From assembly GCA_905479915.1 (NCBI GenBank), contig CAJQOH010000015.1, positions 62,001 to 126,000 on the forward strand: DNA of 64,000 bases. The letters are read 5' to 3'. A model generated the notes under the pieces. The model saw nothing but the letters and a program-made list of their open reading frames with translations, made no database searches and was not told where the DNA came from. Below, one piece after another: positions 35,273 to 44,259 of the stretch (its first letter is position 1; every line of letters begins with the position of its first letter). The translations under genes were made by a program, and so were the position numbers. This stretch comes from an uncultured Flavobacteriales bacterium. Lineage in GTDB: Bacteria > Bacteroidota > Bacteroidia > Flavobacteriales_E > Vicingaceae.

Positions 35273-35734
35273 TTAAACTCCAAATTGTTTAAAGTGGTGA
35301 TCAATATGTTTCGAAAACATATTGTTCCATTCAGTACTAGTTAATGGACCAAAAGCAAATGATTCTTTACCTTCAAAATGAGTAACTCCTAACTCTAAAA
35401 CTTTGTTCAAGTTAGTTATCATTTTAGATTTTTCTTCTTCAAACTCTTTTTTAGTAGTAATTAAAAATTGAGGAGCAGTTCTTCCATTAGGTTTATAGCC
35501 TTTTTCACTTACTACAATTCCTTTAACCAATAATTTTAAAATGAATTTTTTAAACCCTTTAGGTTTTTCATTTTTGTATTTTTCTTCCTCAAAAATTAAA
35601 TTATAAGCAACGTTACAATGAGCCAACATTTGACCTGCATCCATTTTACCCCATTGCTTATCAGAATTAACTTTTAGCTTATTTAAACGCTCAATAGTTA
35701 AATCAACCCCTTCCTTTGCAAATAAGTTTACCAT
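35273..35734 (-). CDS. DUF1569 family protein (DinB-like fold)
   Basis: A 153-residue cytoplasmic protein. The sequence QWGKMDAGQMLAHCNVAYNL, with the His/Cys of AHC, and the later MFSKHIDHHFKQFGV resemble DUF1569 proteins, which adopt the DinB/YfiT-like four-helix fold with a metal site made of histidines. Their function is mostly unknown; some relatives bind thiols. It lies eight bases after the cysteine desulfurase gene and four before the hydrolase. Confidence 0.85.
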   Translation of the reverse strand: MVNLFAKEGVDLTIERLNKLKVNSDKQWGKMDAGQMLAHCNVAYNLIFEEEKYKNEKPKGFKKFILKLLVKGIVVSEKGYKPNGRTAPQFLITTKKEFEEEKSKMITNLNKVLELGVTHFEGKESFAFGPLTSTEWNNMFSKHIDHHFKQFGV

Positions 35735-35742
35735 AATAAATT

Positions 35743-36888
35743 TTAAACTGTTTTAGCTACAAATAATTCTTCAATTACAGAAAGTACATAATCAATCTCT
35801 TCTTTAGTATTGTACTTACTAAATGAAAAACGAATTGAAGGTTTAGTCATATCTGCACCTATATTTCTTAATACATGTGAACCTGTATTGCTTCCAGAAG
35901 AACAGGCACTTCCTCCTGAAACAGCTATTCCTTCAATATCAAAATTATACAACAGCATTTCATCCATATCACTATTTGGAAATTGAACATTTAACACCGT
36001 ATATAAACTATCTCCTTTAGGATCACCATTAAAAGTAACCTCAGGAATTAAAGCCTCTAGCTTTTCAATCATATATGTTTTCAAACCCTGCACATGATCT
36101 TGGTGTTCTTTAATGTCTCTATAGGCTACTTCCATTGCCTTTGTTAAACCGACAATACCTATTATGTTTTCGGTACCAGCTCTAATATTTCTTTCTTGAG
36201 CACCACCAGTAATAATTGGTTTAATTTGAATATTTTGATTTACAAATAAAAAGCCTACACCTTTAGGTCCATGAAATTTATGCGCTGAACATGTTAAAAA
36301 ATCAATTTCTAAATCTCTTACATCAAACTCATAATGACACATTGTTTGAACCGTATCAGAATGAAAAATAGCCCCATACTCTTTACAAAGTACTGACACC
36401 TTTTTTAAAGGTAATTTATTACCAATTTCATTATTCGCATGCATTAATGAAACCAATGTCTTACGATCTTTATTCTCTTCTAAAAGCTGTTTTAAATAAT
36501 CCAGATCAACATAACCTTTCTCATCATGCTTTACTAAACTTAATTTTAAATCTTTACAGTTCTTAGACAAGATCTCTGCAGTATCAATAACTGCATGATG
36601 TTCTGTTGCTGATGTAATAATATGAGTTACACCTGAATCTTGCACTGCACAACGCAAAACCATATTATCTGCCTCAGTTCCTCCGCCTGTAAATACAATT
36701 TCTCCTGGAGCTGCATTAATAAATGCTGCTGCTTGTTTTCTCGCTTTCTCAATAATTGCTCTACTACCTCTTCCAAATGAATGAATAGAAGATGGATTCC
36801 CAAAATTATTTTGCATAACTGGAATAATAGCTTCAATTACCTCAGGGTCCATTGGTGTTGTAGCGGCATTATCTAAATATACTTTCAT
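35743..36888 (-). CDS. Cysteine desulfurase (NifS/IscS family)
   Basis: A PLP enzyme that moves sulfur from cysteine to Fe-S cluster assembly or thiolation. VYLDNAATTPMD is the N-terminal motif; the PLP-binding lysine is in CSAHKFHGPKGVG; the active-site cysteine is in VSGGSACSSGSNTGSHVL near the C-terminus. From ATG 36888 it has 381 residues, typical for the group. Longer reading from TTG 36909 (MHDKKRG before MKVYLDN) is not needed. It belongs to a minus-strand run with the DUF1569 and PhnP-like genes. Confidence 0.95.
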   Translation of the reverse strand: MKVYLDNAATTPMDPEVIEAIIPVMQNNFGNPSSIHSFGRGSRAIIEKARKQAAAFINAAPGEIVFTGGGTEADNMVLRCAVQDSGVTHIITSATEHHAVIDTAEILSKNCKDLKLSLVKHDEKGYVDLDYLKQLLEENKDRKTLVSLMHANNEIGNKLPLKKVSVLCKEYGAIFHSDTVQTMCHYEFDVRDLEIDFLTCSAHKFHGPKGVGFLFVNQNIQIKPIITGGAQERNIRAGTENIIGIVGLTKAMEVAYRDIKEHQDHVQGLKTYMIEKLEALIPEVTFNGDPKGDSLYTVLNVQFPNSDMDEMLLYNFDIEGIAVSGGSACSSGSNTGSHVLRNIGADMTKPSIRFSFSKYNTKEEIDYVLSVIEELFVAKTV

Positions 36889-36972
36889 ACCTCTTTTTTT
36901 ATCGTGCAAAGAATAAAATATTTCTTTTAATTCTAAATTCCTAAATATGTAAATTAATGGATTCCTAAAGGC

Positions 36973-38358
36973 CTAAATAAAGCTCTTTATATCAGTAATT
37001 ATTTTTTGAGCCAATGCATCTGCAGCTTCCATAGTACCACTTTCTGAATAAATTCTAATAATCGGTTCTGTATTAGATTTTCTTAAGTGAACCCACTCAC
37101 TTTCAAAATTTATTTTAACTCCGTCAATATCGTTTACATCTTCATGGCTGTATTTCTCTTTCATTTTAAGAAGAATAGCATCAACATCAATTGCTGGTGT
37201 CAACTGTATTTTATTTTTAGAAATATAATAGTCTGGGTAACTCGCTCTTAATTCAGAACATGTTTTAAATTCTGACTTTGCAAAATGAGTTAAAAACAAC
37301 GCTATTCCTACTAAAGCATCTCTACCGTAATGTGACTCTGGATAAATTACTCCACCATTTCCTTCACCTCCAATAACAGCATTATTAGCTTTCATCATGT
37401 TCACTACATTTACTTCGCCTACAGACGAAGCAAAATAATTCCCTCCGTTTTTTTCAGTAACATCTCTAAGTGCTCGTGTTGAAGATAAATTAGAAACTGT
37501 ATTTCCTTTCGTATGCTTTAAAACATAATCAGCAATAGCTACAAGAGTATATTCTTCACCAAACATATCTCCATTCTCACAAACCATACATAAACGATCA
37601 ACATCCGGATCAACAACAAAACCTACATCAGCCCCTTGCTCTTTAATCTGTTTAGATATCTCTGTTAAATTTTCAGGTAATGGTTCTGGATTATGTGGAA
37701 ACTGTCCATTTGGTTCACAATACAATTCAATTATATTGGTAACTCCTAAAGCTTTTAATAAAGCAGGCAAAAAGATACCTCCAGTAGAGTTAACGCAATC
37801 TATAGCAACTTTAAATCCTTTACTTTTAATCGCCTCAACATCAACTAAATCCATATCCAATATAGATTGAATATGTTTTTCTAAATAAGTATCGTTTTTA
37901 GTATAAGAACCCAACTCATCTACCTCAGCATAATCAAAAGCATTGGCTTCGGCAATGGTTAATAATTCTGTTCCATCCTCCCCTGAAATAAACTCCCCTT
38001 TATTATTTAATAATTTTAAAGCATTCCATTGTTTTGGATTGTGACTAGCGGTTAAAATGATACCTCCATCAGCCTCTTCCATAGGAACAGCTACTTCCAC
38101 TGTTGGTGTTGTACTAAATCCTAAATCAATCACATTTATACCTAGTCCTTGTAATGTACCTACAACAAGATTAGATACCATTTCACCAGAAATTCTTGCA
38201 TCCCTACCAATAACTACAGTTATTTTTTTTGGATTGCTACCTTTTAACCAAGTTCCATAAGCAGATGTAAATCGAACAATATCTACTGGTGAAAGTCCTT
38301 CATCTGGTTTACCTCCAATTGTTCCTCTTATTCCTGAAATAGATTTTATTAATGTCAT
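36973..38358 (-). CDS. glmM: Phosphoglucosamine mutase / phosphohexomutase
   Basis: An alpha-phosphohexomutase (461 residues) that interconverts glucosamine-6-P and glucosamine-1-P for UDP-GlcNAc, and so for peptidoglycan. The active-site phosphoserine is S105 in LTASHNPKQWNALK. The metal loop is VVDPDVDRL. The sugar-binding loop EGNGGVIYPESHYGRDA and the C-terminal phosphate site RKSNTEPIIRIYSES are present. GlmM versus phosphomannomutase cannot be separated with certainty by eye; the GEGNGGVIYP loop is common in Bacteroidota genes annotated glmM. Confidence 0.9.
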   Translation of the reverse strand: MTLIKSISGIRGTIGGKPDEGLSPVDIVRFTSAYGTWLKGSNPKKITVVIGRDARISGEMVSNLVVGTLQGLGINVIDLGFSTTPTVEVAVPMEEADGGIILTASHNPKQWNALKLLNNKGEFISGEDGTELLTIAEANAFDYAEVDELGSYTKNDTYLEKHIQSILDMDLVDVEAIKSKGFKVAIDCVNSTGGIFLPALLKALGVTNIIELYCEPNGQFPHNPEPLPENLTEISKQIKEQGADVGFVVDPDVDRLCMVCENGDMFGEEYTLVAIADYVLKHTKGNTVSNLSSTRALRDVTEKNGGNYFASSVGEVNVVNMMKANNAVIGGEGNGGVIYPESHYGRDALVGIALFLTHFAKSEFKTCSELRASYPDYYISKNKIQLTPAIDVDAILLKMKEKYSHEDVNDIDGVKINFESEWVHLRKSNTEPIIRIYSESGTMEAADALAQKIITDIKSFI

Positions 38359-38377
38359 ATAATTTAGTTTTGTTAAA

Positions 38378-38385
38378 CAAATTTA
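38378..38385 (-). promoter_or_regulatory. Candidate -7 promoter box (TAAATTTG) for glmM
   Basis: On the minus strand TAAATTTG matches TAnnTTTG, 19 bases before the glmM ATG, in the divergent gap with the TPR gene. No TTTG is seen at -33. Confidence 0.35.
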
Positions 38386-38485
38386 GTTGAAATTTTCATA
38401 TAAAATACTGTTAGTTTTTTTGTTAATAACAAACTTCTGATTTTATCCATATTTGACATAAAAATCTAACTTTACATAAGAGATT

Positions 38486-39901
38486 ATGGAAGACAATTTT
38501 GATTCACAGAACGAAGAAAACGATTACACTGCATCAGTAGATCGGTTTGAAGAAATGCTTAAACAAAATGAGTCCTACTTTTTTGATGTTGAAGTCTTTG
38601 AAACAATCATAGATCATTACTTAGATAAAACTGATATTGAGAAAGCGAAACAAGCGATTAATATCTCTTTATTACAACATCCTACATCTTCAAATTTAAA
38701 ACTTAAAGAAGCCCATTTTTTAGCGGCTACCCATAAGCCAAACAAAGCATTACAGATACTCAACAACTTAGAACTTCTTGAGCCTTTTAACCCTGAGATT
38801 TTTTCCATAAAAGCTCGTATTCACAGTCAACTAAGACAGCACAATAAGGCTATCGAAAATTTTTACAAAGCATTAAAATTAATTGGTGAAAAATCTGAAA
38901 AAGATAACATCAAAATTAACATTGCTTTTGAATATGAAAATCTTAGTCAATTTGACAAGGCAATAGAAATATTAAAAAAACTTTTAAGAGAGAACCCAGA
39001 AAACGAAACCGTTATTTACGAGTTGGCTTTCTGTTACAATCTTAAAAATGATACGGATAGTAGTATTGTTTTCTTTACTGATTTTATAGACGAATATCCA
39101 TACAGCTATCCAGCCTGGTATAATTTAGGTGTTGCATACAACCGTGCTGAACTTTATGAAAAAGCAATTGATGCTTATGATTTTACTTTAGCAATAAAAG
39201 AAGATTTTGCATCTGCCTATTTCAATAAAGCAAACTCTTTAGCTTTATTAGGGCAGTATGAAGAGGCAATAAAAACGTATAAAGAAACATTTGAATACGA
39301 AGAACCTGATGCCACCACCTACTACTACATTGGCGAATGTTATGAAAAATTAGGTAATCCAGAATTAGCACTGGCAAACTATTATAAATCAACTAAACTA
39401 GATCCTTTCCATGCTGATGGTTGGGCAGGTATGGCAGTTATTAATGAAGCTGACAACAAAAGTCAATCTGCAATATTTTACATTAAAAAAGCATTAGAGC
39501 TAGAAAATAATAATTCAGAGTACTGGTATATATATGGCGATATCTTGGCTAAAACAGGCTTTTTTGACGAAGCAATCATCTCATACAATAAAGTAATAGA
39601 GTATGATGAAGAAAACGAAGATATATGGCTAGATAAAGCCGAAGTAATGAAAGATTATGAGAATATCGAAAACGGTATCATCACTCTTTATGAAGGTTTA
39701 GAAAAACAACCAGAAAATAACTTGATTTATGCAAGATTAGTCGCATATTTGCTAATGAATGGAAAAATTGATGAAGCCTTGCTAAATCTAACCATTCTAT
39801 TAACAAATAATAAAGAAACGGTTAGTGAAGTGATAGAATATTATCCTGAAGCAATAAGTTTCCAAAAAGTGATTGATTTAATAGAGAATTTTAAGGATTA
39901 A
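38486..39901 (+). CDS. Tetratricopeptide-repeat protein
   Basis: A 471-residue cytoplasmic protein with an acidic N-terminus (MEDNFDSQNEENDY) and about ten tetratricopeptide repeats filling the rest. Examples are RQHNKAIENFYKALKLIG, AWYNLGVAYNRAELYEKAID, YYYIGECYEKLGNPELALAN and YGDILAKTGFFDEAIISYNK. It has no signal peptide or catalytic motif and is likely a binding scaffold. It starts a tightly spaced run of five plus-strand genes, with two bases between its stop and the ComA-like start. Confidence 0.9.
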   Translation: MEDNFDSQNEENDYTASVDRFEEMLKQNESYFFDVEVFETIIDHYLDKTDIEKAKQAINISLLQHPTSSNLKLKEAHFLAATHKPNKALQILNNLELLEPFNPEIFSIKARIHSQLRQHNKAIENFYKALKLIGEKSEKDNIKINIAFEYENLSQFDKAIEILKKLLRENPENETVIYELAFCYNLKNDTDSSIVFFTDFIDEYPYSYPAWYNLGVAYNRAELYEKAIDAYDFTLAIKEDFASAYFNKANSLALLGQYEEAIKTYKETFEYEEPDATTYYYIGECYEKLGNPELALANYYKSTKLDPFHADGWAGMAVINEADNKSQSAIFYIKKALELENNNSEYWYIYGDILAKTGFFDEAIISYNKVIEYDEENEDIWLDKAEVMKDYENIENGIITLYEGLEKQPENNLIYARLVAYLLMNGKIDEALLNLTILLTNNKETVSEVIEYYPEAISFQKVIDLIENFKD

Positions 39902-39903
39902 GA

Positions 39904-40686
39904 ATGAATTTCGAATTACCACACATCCCCAATAGGGAAAGCTCTCCTCGTGAGAATGGATTAACAATGATGATGGACAAAGGGTTAAGCTGGAAAGAAA
40001 CCGAAAATTTCATAGATTCTTCAGCCCACCTAACAGATATCGTAAAGTTTGGTTTTGGAACATCATATGTTACTAATGATTTACAAAAAAAGCTAGACCT
40101 TTATAAAGCTGCAGGAATTAAAACATATTTCGGAGGAACACTTTTTGAAGCCTTTATTGTCAGAGGAATGTTTGATGATTACAGAAGGCTAATGGATAAA
40201 TATAAAATGGAAACTTGTGAAGTTTCTGATGGTTCCATTGAATTGGCTCAAGAAAAAAAATGTGAGTTTATTTCTACTCTTGCAAAGGATTTCACTGTTC
40301 TATCTGAAGTAGGATCTAAAGAAGAAGGAATTTTTATAAGTCCTTCTAAGTGGATTTCTATGATGAAAACTGAGTTAGAAGCTGGATCTTGGAAAGTAAT
40401 TGCTGAAGCAAGAGAAAGTGGAAATGTGGGGATTTACAGACCAAATGGTACAGCTCACGTTGCTCTAGTAAACAAGATTGTTTCAAATGTTAAAGCAGAA
40501 AACATACTCTGGGAAGCTCCTAAAAAAGCGCAACAAGTTTGGTTCATAAAACAATTTGGGTCAAACGTTAACCTAGGGAATATCGCTTTTAACGAAGTTA
40601 TTCCATTAGAGTGTTTAAGATTAGGATTAAGAGGAGATACATTTTTTGACAATCTACCAGAAAACATAGTTACTGAATTCAAATAA
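39904..40686 (+). CDS. comA: Phosphosulfolactate synthase (ComA family)
   Basis: ComA adds sulfite to phosphoenolpyruvate to make phosphosulfolactate. The 260-residue protein matches the family by eye: GLTMMMDKGLSWKETENFID, DIVKFGFGTSYVT, KLDLYKAAGIKTYFGGTLFE, CEVSDGSIELA and VLSEVGSKEEGI. It is a TIM-barrel with no export signal. In archaea it starts coenzyme M synthesis; in Bacteroidota its physiological product is unclear and the remaining coenzyme M genes are not visible here. It lies between the TPR and rhodanese genes. Confidence 0.9.
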   Translation: MNFELPHIPNRESSPRENGLTMMMDKGLSWKETENFIDSSAHLTDIVKFGFGTSYVTNDLQKKLDLYKAAGIKTYFGGTLFEAFIVRGMFDDYRRLMDKYKMETCEVSDGSIELAQEKKCEFISTLAKDFTVLSEVGSKEEGIFISPSKWISMMKTELEAGSWKVIAEARESGNVGIYRPNGTAHVALVNKIVSNVKAENILWEAPKKAQQVWFIKQFGSNVNLGNIAFNEVIPLECLRLGLRGDTFFDNLPENIVTEFK

Positions 40687-40694
40687 TAGTTAAG

Positions 40695-40994
40695 ATGAAC
40701 ATTATAACTGCTGAAGATTTAAAGGCTAAAATTAACAACAACGATAACATTCAACTAATTGATATTAGAGAAGATTATGAGTTTGAAGACAACAACATTG
40801 GAGGAGTTAACATTCCTATGGAAAATGTTTTAAATTCTTTAGAACAAATTGACACTTCAAAACAAGTAATAATTTGTTGTAAAACAGGAAAAAGGTCAGC
40901 TGCAATGACTCATACTATAGAAAGAAAACTAAATCTTGACAACATCTATTCTCTTGAAGGTGGAGTTTTTGGATACCTAGGAATCGAAGCCTAA
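40695..40994 (+). CDS. Rhodanese-like sulfurtransferase
   Basis: A single-domain rhodanese of 99 residues. LIDIREDYEFEDNNIGG is the domain's IR-x-x-x-E signature, and the active-site loop is CKTGKRS with catalytic C62. Single-domain rhodaneses carry persulfide sulfur or bind small thiols. It is eight bases after the ComA-like gene and overlaps the DUF368 start by one base (TAATG). A link to the sulfonate enzyme next to it is inference. Confidence 0.93.
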   Translation: MNIITAEDLKAKINNNDNIQLIDIREDYEFEDNNIGGVNIPMENVLNSLEQIDTSKQVIICCKTGKRSAAMTHTIERKLNLDNIYSLEGGVFGYLGIEA

Positions 40995-41911
40995 TGGAAA
41001 GGTCAATTAAAGATTATATTTTTTTAAGTCTTAAAGGCGTTGCCATGGGGGCAGCAGATGTTGTACCTGGTGTTTCTGGAGGAACAATTGCTTTTATTAC
41101 AGGCATATACGAAGAACTATTAAACACCATTAACGCTGTTAATTTAGAAGCACTTACTAAATTAAAAACAGAAGGTGTAAAAGGTTTTTGGAATCACATC
41201 AACGGAAATTTTATAGTTGCTTTATTTTTAGGTATAGGAATAAGTGTAGCATCACTTGCTAAACTCATTACTTACCTTATGGAAAACCAAGCAGTACTGC
41301 TATGGTCTTTCTTTTTCGGATTAATTATTTCAAGTATATACCTTGTTGGTAAAAAGATTACAAAATGGAGCATTTCTAAAATAATAGGATTAATCATTGG
41401 AACAGGAATTGCTTTTTATATTACCCTATTGCCTCCTATGGAAAACCCAAATGCTCTTTGGTATGTCTTTTTATCTGGAGCAATTGCCATTTGTGCAATG
41501 ATTTTACCAGGAATTTCTGGCAGTTTCATCTTATTACTTTTAGGATCGTATGAGCTCGTTTTAACCTCAATAAAAGATTTTAAACTAACTATTATTGCTG
41601 TATTTGCTAGTGGGTGTATTGTTGGTTTGCTTTCTTTCTCTAAATTATTGAGTTGGATGTTTAAAAAACATCATGACTTAACCATAGCTGTTCTTACAGG
41701 TTTTTTAATTGGTTCTTTAAATAAAATATGGCCATGGAAAGAAACCATTTCTACAAGAATAAATTCTCACGGAGAAGCCGTTCCTTTTATTCAAAATAAT
41801 ATATCACCTTCTAATTTTAATGGTGAACCTCAAATTATTTTTGCTGTTGTGATGGCAATCATTGGCTTAGGACTTATTCTCGTTCTGGAGAAAGTAGCTG
41901 CTAACAAATGA
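40994..41911 (+). CDS. popT: DUF368 membrane protein (PopT-type polyprenyl-phosphate carrier)
   Basis: A 305-residue polytopic inner-membrane protein. The N-terminal GVAMGAADVVPGVSGGTIAFITGIYEE and the central ICAMILPGISGSFILLLLGSYE are the paired P-G-x-S-G motifs of the DUF368 family. Some DUF368 proteins (PopT) are reported to return undecaprenyl phosphate across the membrane for reuse in cell-wall synthesis, so that role is proposed. About eight membrane segments are visible. It is coupled to the rhodanese by one overlapping base and to the MORN lipoprotein by four (ATGA). Confidence 0.9.
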   Translation: MERSIKDYIFLSLKGVAMGAADVVPGVSGGTIAFITGIYEELLNTINAVNLEALTKLKTEGVKGFWNHINGNFIVALFLGIGISVASLAKLITYLMENQAVLLWSFFFGLIISSIYLVGKKITKWSISKIIGLIIGTGIAFYITLLPPMENPNALWYVFLSGAIAICAMILPGISGSFILLLLGSYELVLTSIKDFKLTIIAVFASGCIVGLLSFSKLLSWMFKKHHDLTIAVLTGFLIGSLNKIWPWKETISTRINSHGEAVPFIQNNISPSNFNGEPQIIFAVVMAIIGLGLILVLEKVAANK

Positions 41912-42648
41912 AAAACACTTACATATGCACCTTATTAAGTTTAGTCATATTAAATTCTTGCAATTTTATAGAATCCTCAAATAATAGCCCTAATAATTCA
42001 GAAAAAATCTACAACGGGATTAGAAAAAACTACTTAAAAGGAAAACTAGCTTCTACAGTTACTTACAAGGATAGTTTGAAAAATGGCCCAGCTATTAACT
42101 ATTACCCAAATGGTAAAGTTAATATGGAATTCAATTATAAAAATAATAAAAAAGACGGTGAATATAAGTGGTATTATGAAAATGGAAATGTCTATCTAGA
42201 AGGAAACTATACCCAAGGAGAAAAAAACGGCACCTTTAATATATATCGAGAAAATGGGACTTTAAAATCTAAAATGCCTTGGTACAATGGGAACCCATGT
42301 GTAGGCTTAAAAGAATATAGCCCTTCTGGAAAATTAAAACCAACCCCAAAAATAATAGTAAACCAAATTAATACCATTAAATTAAACGGTCAATGTAAAT
42401 TTGATTTTAAATTTTCAAATAAAAGTAAAACTGTAAAATTTTATGAGGAAAATTTGGATGAAAATTCATCTTTCCATGCTTACTTTTCTCCTATGCCCGG
42501 CTCTAAAGGTAAAGCTAGCTTAACCATAAAAGTTTTGAAAGGAACATACACTATGAGAACCTTGTCTATTGTAGCCTCTCAAAAAACAGCTGATAAGAAC
42601 TATTATATTGTAGAGAAGAAAATAAATATTTCTCTAGAAAATAGATAG
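41908..42648 (+). CDS. MORN-repeat lipoprotein
   Basis: A 246-residue lipoprotein. The signal peptide MKNTYICTLLSLVILNSC ends in a lipobox cysteine (C18). MORN or YwqK-type repeats follow (NYYPNGKVNMEFNYKNNKKD, WYYENGNVYLEGNYTQGEKN, NIYRENGTLKSKMPWYNGNP), about residues 45-150. The C-terminal part (about 150-246) is beta-rich and not recognised. Although YwqK proteins are sometimes called antitoxins, no toxin partner is present. It overlaps the DUF368 gene by four bases and ends two bases before the convergent transglutaminase-like gene. Confidence 0.85.
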   Translation: MKNTYICTLLSLVILNSCNFIESSNNSPNNSEKIYNGIRKNYLKGKLASTVTYKDSLKNGPAINYYPNGKVNMEFNYKNNKKDGEYKWYYENGNVYLEGNYTQGEKNGTFNIYRENGTLKSKMPWYNGNPCVGLKEYSPSGKLKPTPKIIVNQINTIKLNGQCKFDFKFSNKSKTVKFYEENLDENSSFHAYFSPMPGSKGKASLTIKVLKGTYTMRTLSIVASQKTADKNYYIVEKKINISLENR

Positions 42649-42649
42649 T

Positions 42650-44233
42650 TTAATAGCTTATCATTTTAAGTCTAGATTCAAGCTCATAATTTTCAGGAGA
42701 GTAGATTAAACCTTTTTTTAGTAGAACTTTTGCCTTAGCCCTATTTCCTTTTCTAAAATAACATGAGCCAGCTTGAGCATAAGCTATGCCGACATTATGT
42801 TCGTTAATTTTCACGTCTATATTATCAAATATAAATTCTAACTGCTCTCTATATATTTCTCCGGATTTAGGGTCATTACTTTCAAATTTTCTAATCATTA
42901 ACAAACAAATTATTTCTGCCTTATAGCTCATAAGAAGCTTATTTTTTTCTAACTGTTCATGTCCATTTTCAACCTTATTTAAATAATCTAGCGCCTTTTT
43001 CTTATTACTAAAATCATTCACATATAATATTGCGGACTTTACATGTAAATTAAGTAGTCCTAAAGTATCTTCTTTCAAATTAACTGCCCTTAAAAAATAC
43101 TCCGCAGCAGAATTATATTCTAACGAATTAAAATAATACTCCCCCATAGCTCCCAAATAGAAAAAGTGAAGCCTTTTGCTTACAATACTATCATTTGAAA
43201 TAGAATCAATTTTTTCATAAAAAGTTTTAAAAAAAATAGTATCCTTTTTATTTAACAAATGATGTTTTGCAACACTTTCAAAAGCATAATCCAAATACCC
43301 TACATCAATTTTCAATTCTTTATATCGAACATATTTAGCTAAGTATTGAAAATGTCTATTATCAGAATAATCTGAACCTATCAATTCATTTAAATATAAG
43401 GATATCAATACTCTACCCGCATTAATACTTGGATATAATGCAATTGATTTTTCTAGTTGTTGAATCGCTTGAATAAAATTTTCTTCCCGTAATAAATATA
43501 AACCATCATTATAATACTGAGCTCCAACTAATTCTTTAATGCTAACCACCTGATTTGTATTATAATATTGATCAAAAAGCTCGTCAATTGAAATAAAATT
43601 CTTCTCTGATTTATCAATGATTTTATATGCTATCAAATTATTAACATACTGCTCTTTGAACTTATTATCAAAAGAGAAGTATCCTTTTACAGGGTCTGTT
43701 GTTTCCAATAATATATTGTGCGTATTTGGATAAGCCGTTAAATTAACATGGTTTGGTAAAACGTTAATTTGAAACGGAATATTAAGCTCTTCGAGAACTA
43801 AACTATATAGAAAAGAAGAAGATAGACAATTGTAATATCCTTTAGTAAAAACATCATCAAAATGGTTGTTTAACTGATACTTATTAAAAAATTCGTCATG
43901 AACATCTTTATAAATCTTTTTTATGATTTTCTTTTCTGAATTAGTTCCTATCTTTTTACTCTTAAGATCTTCTATTTGTCTTTTCAGCTTCAATTTAGCT
44001 GATTTCAACCCCTTTAAATCAACTCCTTTTTTCACCATATACATAGAAGAAAAATAATCATCACTCTGATTATTCAATATTTTTTCAAATAACATCTTCT
44101 CTTCAGAGCTATTAAATGTTAATTCGTTGAAATAAATTAGCGTATCCTTTTTTGTAAACTTACCGGTTTCTTGAGCCGAAACTTTAAATATTAATAACAA
44201 TAGTAAAAAAAATGATAATACTCTTATAATCAT
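42650..44233 (-). CDS. Exported transglutaminase-like/TPR protein
   Basis: A 527-residue exported protein (signal peptide MIIRVLSFFLLLLLIFKVSA). Residues 100-195 look like a transglutaminase-like or SirB1-like cysteine peptidase fold: GYYNCLSSSFLYSLVLEEL (C136), PNHVNLTAYP (H162) and ETTDPVKGYFSFD (D180) give a Cys-His-Asp triad in the right order. Residues 230-520 are tetratricopeptide-like helices (LREENFIQAIQQLEKSIALY, YAQAGSCYFRKGNRAKAKVLL). It is last in a minus-strand run that starts at tatA, 26 bases after the transporter gene. Confidence 0.75.
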   Translation of the reverse strand: MIIRVLSFFLLLLLIFKVSAQETGKFTKKDTLIYFNELTFNSSEEKMLFEKILNNQSDDYFSSMYMVKKGVDLKGLKSAKLKLKRQIEDLKSKKIGTNSEKKIIKKIYKDVHDEFFNKYQLNNHFDDVFTKGYYNCLSSSFLYSLVLEELNIPFQINVLPNHVNLTAYPNTHNILLETTDPVKGYFSFDNKFKEQYVNNLIAYKIIDKSEKNFISIDELFDQYYNTNQVVSIKELVGAQYYNDGLYLLREENFIQAIQQLEKSIALYPSINAGRVLISLYLNELIGSDYSDNRHFQYLAKYVRYKELKIDVGYLDYAFESVAKHHLLNKKDTIFFKTFYEKIDSISNDSIVSKRLHFFYLGAMGEYYFNSLEYNSAAEYFLRAVNLKEDTLGLLNLHVKSAILYVNDFSNKKKALDYLNKVENGHEQLEKNKLLMSYKAEIICLLMIRKFESNDPKSGEIYREQLEFIFDNIDVKINEHNVGIAYAQAGSCYFRKGNRAKAKVLLKKGLIYSPENYELESRLKMISY

Positions 44234-44259
44234 ACACTAAGTTTACATTAAAATGTGAA

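Noticed and set aside
36627-36836. A minus-strand frame inside the cysteine desulfurase gene
   Set aside because: It reads a Gln/Lys-rich product in another frame of the same strand, with no motif; the desulfurase frame explains the sequence.
41908-42648. Toxin-antitoxin system (YwqK label of the MORN protein)
   Set aside because: The protein is an exported lipoprotein, and no toxin-like gene is adjacent.
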